Positions 38,745-44,084 of a stretch of 44,084 nt of DNA are shown piece after piece. Every line of letters starts with the position of its first letter. Within the stretch, counting starts at the first letter, position 1. The translations under genes were made by a program, and so were the position numbers. This DNA comes from Pseudomonas cichorii (GTDB lineage Bacteria > Pseudomonadota > Gammaproteobacteria > Pseudomonadales > Pseudomonadaceae), in contig NZ_RBRE01000001.1 of assembly GCF_003700275.1 (NCBI RefSeq), positions 28,384 through 72,467 on the forward strand. Direction: 5' to 3'. The notes below the pieces were generated by a model, which saw only the letters and a program-made list of their open reading frames with translations, had not been told where the DNA came from and searched no databases.

Positions 38745-39580
38745 GTGAACCATCCATGACCGACGACACCTTGCCCAACCCATGGCTGGAATTGCGCCGC
38801 CTGACGCCCGCCCGCATTGCTCTGGGCCGTACCGGCACCAGCCTGCCGACCAACGCGCAACTGGACTTCCAACTGGCCCACGCCCAGGCCCGCGACGCCG
38901 TGCATCTGCCGTTCGATCATGCGGGATTGAGCGCGCAACTGGCGGAAAAAGGCCGGGAAACCCTGCTATTGCACAGCGCCGCCGACGACCGCCACAGTTA
39001 TCTACAGCGCCCGGACCTGGGCCGTCGCCTGAACGAGGACTCGGCGCAACAATTGAGGGATTACGCAACGGCGCATGCTGGCGGCGTCGATCTGGCAGTT
39101 GTGGTCGCCGATGGCCTGTCATCGCTGGCCGTTCATCGCCATACCGTGCCGTTTCTGGCGCGCATGGAGGAACTGGCGCTTGCCGAAGGCTGGAGCCTGT
39201 CGCCCGTGGTGCTCGTAGAGCAAGGCCGCGTCGCGATTGCCGATGAAATTGGCGAGCTGCTCGGCGCAAAGATGGTGGTGATCCTGATTGGCGAACGCCC
39301 TGGCCTGAGCTCTCCGGACAGCCTGGGTCTATATTTTACCTATGCACCCAGGGTTGGCCTGAACGACGCGCATCGCAACTGCATCTCGAATGTGCGCCTT
39401 GAAGGCCTGAGTTACTCAATGGCGGCGCACCGTCTGCTTTATCTGATGCGTGAAGCCTGCCGGCGACAGGTGTCGGGAGTGAATCTCAAGGATGAAGCAG
39501 AGTTGAAGACTGTGGAATCGGACGCTGCAGCCGATAACAAGGGTAACTTCCTGCTCGCCGGCCCGGTTGACCCGCATTAG
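38741..39580 (+). CDS. eutC: Ethanolamine ammonia-lyase small subunit
   Basis: A 279-aa subunit that binds the cobalamin cofactor together with EutB. Typical segments: [25 protein letters not shown] opening ([15 protein letters not shown]), [43 protein letters not shown] and [13 protein letters not shown]. Its ATG overlaps the eutB stop. A second ATG at residue 6 is a possible start. The N-terminal targeting peptide used for microcompartments appears absent, which fits the lack of shell genes. Confidence 0.96.
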   Translation: MSEPSMTDDTLPNPWLELRRLTPARIALGRTGTSLPTNAQLDFQLAHAQARDAVHLPFDHAGLSAQLAEKGRETLLLHSAADDRHSYLQRPDLGRRLNEDSAQQLRDYATAHAGGVDLAVVVADGLSSLAVHRHTVPFLARMEELALAEGWSLSPVVLVEQGRVAIADEIGELLGAKMVVILIGERPGLSSPDSLGLYFTYAPRVGLNDAHRNCISNVRLEGLSYSMAAHRLLYLMREACRRQVSGVNLKDEAELKTVESDAAADNKGNFLLAGPVDPH

Positions 39581-39664
39581 ATTGCGCTTTCTAAAGCCAG
39601 TCGGCAGCATCGGACCGTCGCCCGAGAACACTGCATTCGCCCATAGTGAAGTTGAGGCCCAATC

Positions 39665-40117
39665 ATGCGGATCATTAAAGCAACCCTTGAACATCTGGAC
39701 CTGCTCTGCCCGCTGTTCGTCAAATACCGCGAGTTCTATGGCGAACTGCCTTTTCCGGACTCGTCACGAGACTTTCTGGAAAAACGCCTGCGCCGCGATG
39801 AGTCAGTGATCTACCTGGCCCTGGCCAAGGATGACGACACCAAAGTGCTGGGTTTCTGCCAGCTCTACCCCAGTTTCTCGTCGCTGTCGCTCAAGCGCGT
39901 GTGGATTCTCAACGACATCTACGTGGCCGAAGACTCCCGCCGCCAACTGGTCGCCGACCATCTGATGAAGCATGCCAAACAGATGGCCCGGGAAACCCAT
40001 GCCGTGCGCATGCGCGTGTCCACCAGCAGCGACAATGAAGTTGCGCACAAGGTCTATGAATCCATCGGGTTCAAGGAAGATACCCAGTTCAAGAACTACG
40101 TACTGCCGATCAACTGA
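39665..40117 (+). CDS. GNAT family N-acetyltransferase
   Basis: A 150-aa acetyltransferase-fold protein. The core is WILNDIYVAEDSRRQLVADHLMKHAKQMA (beta4-alpha3), followed by MRVSTSSDNEVAHKVYESIGFKED, the family's C-terminal motif. The acetyl-CoA loop usually reads R-x-x-G-x-G/A; here the glycine is replaced by Leu (RRQLVA), an odd change in a generally conserved position. Substrate unknown. It lies 84 bases after eutC and may be independent. Confidence 0.85.
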   Translation: MRIIKATLEHLDLLCPLFVKYREFYGELPFPDSSRDFLEKRLRRDESVIYLALAKDDDTKVLGFCQLYPSFSSLSLKRVWILNDIYVAEDSRRQLVADHLMKHAKQMARETHAVRMRVSTSSDNEVAHKVYESIGFKEDTQFKNYVLPIN

Positions 40118-40131
40118 TTCCTGCGTCTTTA

Positions 40132-40182
40132 TCTTCGCGACTGAAGTCGCTCCTACGGTGGGAGCGACTTCATTCGCGAAGA
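40132..40182. repeat. REP-like hairpin before dedA
   Basis: 22 bases (40132-40153) pair with 40161-40182 with a single mismatch (40141/40173), loop of 7 bases. It is the most perfect member of the TTCGCGAA family here and begins 15 bases after the GNAT stop. Confidence 0.7.
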
Positions 40183-40280
40183 ACCCCGTGCCATGTTTAT
40201 CCCTCTATAATGCCGCGCGTACCGCACAGTAGTTTCTTCCGCACGCGCCCTGTACCAAGGGTATGGCCTCAGGTAACCCA

Positions 40281-40928
40281 ATGGATTTCAACCCCCTCGA
40301 CCTCATCCTGCATCTCGATGTGTATCTCGACATGCTGGTCACCAATTACGGCACCTGGATCTACGCGATCCTGTTTCTGGTGATCTTCTGTGAAACCGGG
40401 CTGGTCATCATGCCGTTCCTGCCGGGGGACTCGCTGCTGTTCATCGCCGGCGCCGTGGCTGCCGGTGGCGGCATGGACCCGGTTCTGCTGGCCGGTCTGC
40501 TGATGCTGGCCGCCATCCTGGGCGACAGCACCAACTACATCATCGGACGCACTGCTGGCGAAAAACTGTTCAGCAACCCGAACTCGAAGGTCTTCCGACG
40601 CGATTACCTGCTGCGCACCCACCAGTTCTATGACCGCCATGGCGGCAAGACCGTAACGCTGGCGCGCTTCCTGCCGATCATTCGCACCTTCGCACCATTC
40701 GTAGCGGGCGTTGGCAGGATGAACTACCTGCGCTTTCTCGGCTTCAGCGTGTTGGGTTCGATCCTGTGGGTCGGCAGCCTGGTGACGCTGGGCGTCTATT
40801 TCGGCAACGTGCCGTTCATCAAGCAGAATCTGACCCTGCTGGTGCTGGTGATCATTCTGATCTCACTGCTGCCCATGATCGTCGGCCTGATACGCAGCCA
40901 TATGGACCGCTCGGTGGACGCTCGCTGA
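40281..40928 (+). CDS. DedA family membrane protein
   Basis: A 215-aa inner-membrane protein with about five hydrophobic segments. The DedA motifs are ETGLVIMPFLPGDSLLF, GDSTNYIIGRTAGEKLF and TLARFLPIIRTFAPFVAGVGRM, including the conserved F-x-R-x3-P-x3-R arginines. DedA relatives translocate undecaprenyl phosphate or phospholipids. The start at 40281 has AGG 8 bases before; an ATG at 40263 sits too close to its own site. A second DedA domain is at 26752-28068. MtfA starts 3 bases downstream. Confidence 0.92.
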   Translation: MDFNPLDLILHLDVYLDMLVTNYGTWIYAILFLVIFCETGLVIMPFLPGDSLLFIAGAVAAGGGMDPVLLAGLLMLAAILGDSTNYIIGRTAGEKLFSNPNSKVFRRDYLLRTHQFYDRHGGKTVTLARFLPIIRTFAPFVAGVGRMNYLRFLGFSVLGSILWVGSLVTLGVYFGNVPFIKQNLTLLVLVIILISLLPMIVGLIRSHMDRSVDAR

Positions 40929-40931
40929 AGC

Positions 40932-41744
40932 ATGTGGTCTTTCAGCAACTGGCGCAGGCAGCGCACGCTGGCTAAAAACCCTGTCGCACCCGAGCTCTGG
41001 CAACAGGTGCGCCAGCGGTTGCCGATTCTCGACGGTTTGAGCGATGCACAGGATCAAGCCCTGCGCGAGGCTTGCGTACTGTTCCTGCACGCCAAGCACC
41101 TGACCGCGCTGCCGGGCGTTGAACTGGATGAAGAACAACGCCTGTTCCTCGCCGCTCAGGCCCAGTTGCCGTTGCTCAACCTCGAAGACCTAAACTGGTA
41201 TCAGGGCTTTCATGAAATCGTCCTGTACCCCGATGACTTCATCAGTCCGCAACGGCACCGCGACGCCAGCGGTATCGAGCATGAGTGGGATGGCGAGCAC
41301 AGTGGCGAAGCCTGGCAACAAGGCCCGGTAATCCTGGCCTGGCCGGGCGTACAGTCCAGCGGCAACTGGGATGCCTACAACCTCGTGATCCACGAACTGG
41401 CGCACAAGCTCGACATGCTCAACTGCGACGCCAACGGCCTGCCGCCACTGCATGGCGACATGCGCATCAGCGAATGGGCCAGAGTAATGCAAGGCGCCTA
41501 CGACGACCTCAACCGGCAACTGGACAGCGATCCGGACGTCGAAACCGTCATCGATCCCTACGCCGCCGAAGACCCTGCCGAATTCTTCGCCGTGACCAGC
41601 GAATACTTCTTCAGCGCGCCCGACCTGCTGCACGACACCTATCCCGAAGTCTATGAGCAACTGAAGGCCTTTTACCGCCAGGACACCCTGGCGCGGCTAC
41701 AGGCCCTGCAAAAGGGCGACAAGGCCTATCAAAGCCCGCGCTGA
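40932..41744 (+). CDS. mtfA: MtfA zinc peptidase (DgsA/Mlc anti-repressor family)
   Basis: A 270-aa protein with the gluzincin motif HELAHKLDML and the downstream glutamate in DPAEFFAVTSEYFF. In enterobacteria MtfA binds the repressor Mlc and frees ptsG; it also has aminopeptidase activity. Pseudomonas members keep the metal site but their partner is less clear. The region FHEIVLYPDDFISPQRHRD is typical. It is coupled to dedA by 3-base spacing. Confidence 0.93.
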   Translation: MWSFSNWRRQRTLAKNPVAPELWQQVRQRLPILDGLSDAQDQALREACVLFLHAKHLTALPGVELDEEQRLFLAAQAQLPLLNLEDLNWYQGFHEIVLYPDDFISPQRHRDASGIEHEWDGEHSGEAWQQGPVILAWPGVQSSGNWDAYNLVIHELAHKLDMLNCDANGLPPLHGDMRISEWARVMQGAYDDLNRQLDSDPDVETVIDPYAAEDPAEFFAVTSEYFFSAPDLLHDTYPEVYEQLKAFYRQDTLARLQALQKGDKAYQSPR

Positions 41745-41757
41745 TCCACGTGGTACG

Positions 41758-41786
41758 TGTCAACACCCGCAGAATATGCCTATAAT
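41758..41786 (+). promoter_or_regulatory. Promoter for ppa
   Basis: A perfect TATAAT at 41781-41786 lies 61 bases before the ppa start. The -35 region (TGTCAA, 41758-41763, 17-base spacer) is poor. A leader of about 55 bases is expected. Confidence 0.55.
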
Positions 41787-41847
41787 CCGGCCCACTTTTT
41801 GGCGTTCGCGCCATTCTCTGTCTGGTTAACTACGGGGGCAAAACCCA

Positions 41848-42375
41848 ATGAGCTACAGCAAGATTCCGGCTGGTAAAGACCTGCCGAACGACATCTACGT
41901 CGCTATCGAAATCCCGGCCAACCACGCGCCGATCAAATACGAAATCGACAAAGAATCCGATTGCCTGTTCGTTGACCGTTTCATGGCCACCCCAATGTTC
42001 TACCCGGCCAACTACGGCTTCATCCCCAACACCCTGGCCGACGACGGTGACCCCCTCGACGTGCTGGTCGTGACTCCTTACCCGGTTGCTCCTGGTTCCG
42101 TGATCCGTGCCCGTCCGGTCGGCATCCTGAACATGACCGACGATGGCGGCGGCGATGCCAAGGTTATCGCTGTACCACACGACAAGCTGTCCCAGCTGTA
42201 CGTCGACGTGAAAGAGTACACCGACCTGCCAGCCCTGCTGCTGGAGCAGATCAAGCACTTCTTCGAGAACTACAAGGATCTCGAAAAAGGCAAATGGGTG
42301 AAGATCGAAGGCTGGGGCAATGCTGATGCAGCCCGCGCCGAGATCCTGAAATCGGTTGAAGCCTACAAAGGCTGA
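41848..42375 (+). CDS. ppa: Inorganic pyrophosphatase
   Basis: A 175-aa family I (Mg2+-dependent) pyrophosphatase that pulls biosynthetic reactions forward by hydrolysing PPi. The signature [11 protein letters not shown] with its metal-binding aspartates is intact; [16 protein letters not shown] and NYGFIPNTL precede it. Length equals E. coli Ppa. TACGGGGGCAAA precedes the ATG. A strong hairpin follows the stop. Confidence 0.97.
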   Translation: MSYSKIPAGKDLPNDIYVAIEIPANHAPIKYEIDKESDCLFVDRFMATPMFYPANYGFIPNTLADDGDPLDVLVVTPYPVAPGSVIRARPVGILNMTDDGGGDAKVIAVPHDKLSQLYVDVKEYTDLPALLLEQIKHFFENYKDLEKGKWVKIEGWGNADAARAEILKSVEAYKG

Positions 42376-42390
42376 TCACCCGGTTCGCCG

Positions 42391-42420
42391 TTTCGGAACA
42401 CCTGACCGGGTGTTCCGAAA
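42391..42420 (+). terminator. Hairpin terminator after ppa
   Basis: TTTCGGAACACC (42391-42402) pairs perfectly with GGTGTTCCGAAA (42409-42420), loop TGACCG. It lies 15 bases after the stop. The T-run on the plus side is absent. Confidence 0.6.
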
Positions 42421-42700
42421 ACCCTCTGCAACACGCTTCACCCTCCCCCGCACAGATTCCTTCCAGCACAAGATCGCCACGGCCCGCACGTGCGAACTTT
42501 ATTCGTGCCGCGTATTCAATCCGGATAAACAAACGTATAAAAATACATTCGCCATACAAAACCAATTAAACAAACCGTGAACACCCGCACAGCCGATTCA
42601 ACGTAAAACGCGATGTTTATTATAAAAATCCGTATTGCGGAACATGCCTACATGCCGTCTGTTAGCGCTGTAGTCTGCTCACCACCAGCAATAAGGGAAC

Positions 42701-42735
42701 ACCCGTATTTGAACACCTCGTTTATTTAAACGGGT
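42701..42735. promoter_or_regulatory. Candidate operator before the S24 regulator
   Basis: ACCCGT (42701-42706) and ACGGGT (42730-42735) are perfect inverted repeats enclosing a 14-base palindrome CGTTTATTTAAACG (42719-42732). GAACACC occurs at 42697 and 42711 here, and also at 42579. Autoregulation by the repressor is inferred. Confidence 0.4.
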
Positions 42736-42760
42736 TCGCGCCCGCCGTAAACTTCGCTCC

Positions 42761-43492
42761 ATGAATACATCAGGTGATCGACTACGCATCCTCCTGCGGG
42801 AGTGCCATCTTTCTGCGACGGATTTTGCAGCCAACCGCAAAGTCACGCCCCAGCATGTGAACAACTGGTTCAAACGCGGCGTGCCCATGGCGCGGCTGGA
42901 AGAGGTGGCTGAACTACTGACCGTCAACGCCCGCTGGCTACGCACGGGCGAAGGCCCCAAACACCCGACCGACTCCGCCAACGAGAACAATGGCGGCGAC
43001 ACCCCGATTACGCTTCACCAAGGACGAAGCCTGCTGCGCGGCGATGTGGAAATTCAGATCTACAAGGAAATCGAATCCACCAACAGCATCGGCAAGACCG
43101 TGCTGGCCGAAGCGCCAGGGCAAAAAATACGCTTGCCCATGCACGTGCTGCAAACCATGAACATCGACCCCAAGAACACCATGTGCGTCGCCATGATCGG
43201 CAACAGCATGGCCGACAAGATCCAGGACGGCTCGCTGCTGGGCGTCAACCGCGACCTGACCCAAGTCATCGACGGCGAAATGTACGCCCTCGAACACGGC
43301 GGCATCCTGCGCGTGCGCTACCTCTACCGCCTACCCAACGGCGGCCTGCGCCTGCGCAGCCACAACAACAGCGAATACCCCGACGAACTCTTCAGCGCCG
43401 AAGAAATCGAGCGGGAAAACATCCGCATCCTGGGCTGGATATTCTGGTGGTCGACCCTCAACAGCCGCCGCAACGCCATGCTCCTGCGCTGA
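42761..43492 (+). CDS. Phage-type HTH repressor with S24/LexA-like domain
   Basis: A 243-aa protein. Residues 5-65 form a CI-type helix-turn-helix (LSATDFAANRKVTPQHVNNWFKRG) ending in the prophage-repressor phrase ARWLRTGEG. Residues 125-228 are an S24 peptidase-like fold with the serine in MIGNSMADKIQDGSLLGV (Ser149). At the place of the catalytic lysine (usually V-K-x-L) the sequence is LRVRYL, giving Arg186. No Ala-Gly or Cys-Gly dipeptide occurs in the linker (residues 66-125). It is thus probably a non-cleavable relative of PrtR/CI repressors. Its own targets are not in view. Confidence 0.85.
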   Translation: MNTSGDRLRILLRECHLSATDFAANRKVTPQHVNNWFKRGVPMARLEEVAELLTVNARWLRTGEGPKHPTDSANENNGGDTPITLHQGRSLLRGDVEIQIYKEIESTNSIGKTVLAEAPGQKIRLPMHVLQTMNIDPKNTMCVAMIGNSMADKIQDGSLLGVNRDLTQVIDGEMYALEHGGILRVRYLYRLPNGGLRLRSHNNSEYPDELFSAEEIERENIRILGWIFWWSTLNSRRNAMLLR

Positions 43493-43639
43493 ACAGACGC
43501 TTCCACGGTATGAGAAAGTGTTTCAAGACTGGGCATCGACACAAAACATCAGTATCCTGTTGCCACTATTCGGCCAAGACCGCTACCCGCGGCCCTGGCC
43601 ACAGCAAGGCGAACGATGTGTTTGCGTTGTTACCTATTT

Positions 43640-43735
43640 AGCGTTCCTTGAGGACGCACCTGTTGAAGGCGATTGCGGTTTACCAAAAATAAACCAAGAC
43701 CGTCCCCGAGAAGCCGGCCACAAGCCGGCTTTTTA
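43640..43735 (+). ncRNA. Possible small RNA ending in a terminator
   Basis: A non-coding stretch folds as an outer stem GGACG (43652-43656) with CGTCC (43701-43705), an inner hairpin GGTTTA (43677-43682) with TAAACC (43690-43695), and the terminator at 43711-43735. It could equally be the 3' end of the repressor transcript. No convincing promoter was found. Confidence 0.25.
43711..43735 (+). terminator. Rho-independent terminator
   Basis: AAGCCGGC (43711-43718) pairs with GCCGGCTT (43724-43731), loop CACAA, followed by a T-rich run (TTTTATT). It stands 219 bases after the repressor stop. Confidence 0.8.
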
Positions 43736-43785
43736 TTGTCTGGTGGAAAGTCAGTCAGCGATTCCAAAGCGCCTGAGTCGGGTTA

Positions 43786-43914
43786 TCAAAGCCCTGAGAT
43801 CTGCTTTTCAGACTGACGCTCTTTCATGCGTATGTCCACATCCCTGGGCACAAATACCCTGAAGTCCCCATCTTGAGATAATTCCAAATCAGATTTATCC
43901 GGGTTGCCGGACCA
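43786..43914 (-). pseudogene. C-terminal fragment of an unknown protein
   Basis: An open stretch of 42 codons on the minus strand, bounded upstream by a stop codon, has protein-like composition: GNPDKSDLELSQDGDFRV then FVPRDVDIRMKERQSEKQ. No ATG begins it. It may be the remnant of a displaced gene or chance. I cannot name a family. Confidence 0.25.
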
Positions 43915-43931
43915 TCAAACGCCACACCTAC

Positions 43932-44069
43932 GTGAAAACCATCCACAACACCCGCTATCAAGCCCTGCTCCAGCTTTTGCTAGAGGCACGCGAAGCAGCC
44001 GGTCTGACTCAAAAAGAACTGGCAACCCGACTCGGCCGCCCACAATCCTTTATCTCGAAAACCGAGTGA
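43932..44069 (+). pseudogene. Truncated XRE-family HTH gene
   Basis: A GTG-started frame of 45 codons encodes a helix-turn-helix: LLLEAREAAGLTQKELATRL then GRPQSFISKTE, and stops at TGA (44067-44069). In full-length relatives this point is followed by a third and fourth helix (E-x-GERRLD...). The match ends abruptly at KTE, so the gene was probably broken by a deletion or insertion near 44066. The window ends 15 bases later. Confidence 0.6.
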
Positions 44070-44084
44070 GCTGGTCTAATGACC

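Larger units (their letters stand above)
42376..42760. other. 385-base intergenic region between ppa and the S24 regulator
   Basis: No gene found. It holds the ppa hairpin (42391-42420), a markedly AT-rich stretch (about 42520-42630) with TATAAA at 42621-42626 preceded by TTCAAC (42597-42602, 18-base spacer), and operator-like repeats near 42697-42735. The low GC contrasts with the core genes and suits an acquired regulatory segment. Confidence 0.5.

Noticed and set aside
37335..39269. 644-codon minus-strand frame opposite eutB and eutC
   Set aside because: It spans two well-identified genes and a start overlap. Its composition (Arg/Gly/Gln/His-rich) is that of a complementary frame.
43518..43862. 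114-codon plus-strand frame after the repressor
   Set aside because: It runs through the terminator at 43711-43735, and its composition is not protein-like (many Cys, Pro and Trp in random order).

Overview
The window is a chromosomal segment of a Pseudomonas, most like the P. syringae / P. fluorescens lineage. This rests on protein-level similarity recalled for many families, on gene order that from memory parallels the P. aeruginosa PA3978-PA4031 stretch (miaB-phoH-ybeY-corC-lnt, leuS-lptE-holA, lipA-lipB-dacC-rlpA-mltB-rodA-mrdA-rlmH-rsfS-nadD-proA, ubiX-mpl, aldehyde dehydrogenase-eutBC, ppa), and on GC-rich genes separated by short palindromic REP-like elements with the core TTCGCGAATGAATTCGCTCC. 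No database search was possible. I saw no rRNA, tRNA, CRISPR array or intact insertion sequence.

Positions 1-12992: a Sel1-repeat exported protein and a DUF1820 protein converge. Then comes the miaB-phoH-ybeY-corC-lnt run (tRNA modification, rRNA maturation, ion handling, lipoprotein acylation), a YdcF/ElyC-like membrane protein, an orphan 123-aa protein, then leuS-lptE-holA. A 51-codon arfA (12754-12909), the backup ribosome-rescue factor, carries a 12-bp hairpin inside its own reading frame.

Positions 12993-26076: a MltB-family lipoprotein transglycosylase converges, across a strong bidirectional terminator, on a long minus-strand series. That series is read from 25802 down to 14410: proA, nadD, rsfS, rlmH, mrdA (PBP2), rodA, a second MltB-type transglycosylase, rlpA, a D,D-carboxypeptidase, ybeD, lipB, lipA. 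This is the cell-elongation and septal peptidoglycan cluster followed by lipoate synthesis.

Positions 26077-35340: mpg, a DedA-PAP2 fusion, a LON-domain protein, lrgA/lrgB, a MaoC hydratase, a lipoprotein joining about 12 MORN repeats to a C13 caspase-like peptidase domain, a Rossmann-fold protein, a YceK-like lipoprotein, ubiX and mpl (cell-wall recycling).

Positions 35341-42375: ethanolamine use without a microcompartment. ExaC-type acetaldehyde dehydrogenase is followed by eutB-eutC. A sigma-54-like promoter and a leader with mutually exclusive hairpins precede eutB. A GNAT protein, a second DedA protein, MtfA and inorganic pyrophosphatase follow.

Positions 42376-44084: the character changes. 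A phage-type S24/LexA-like repressor appears to lack the catalytic lysine and a cleavage dipeptide. It has an inverted repeat upstream, and after it come a terminator with a possible small RNA, a C-terminal gene fragment and a truncated HTH gene. This end looks like the edge of an accessory region.

The strongest candidates for a second look are the MORN-C13 lipoprotein, the DedA-PAP2 fusion in a wall-synthesis context, the eutB promoter/leader, the arfA internal hairpin, and the repressor with Arg in place of Lys.
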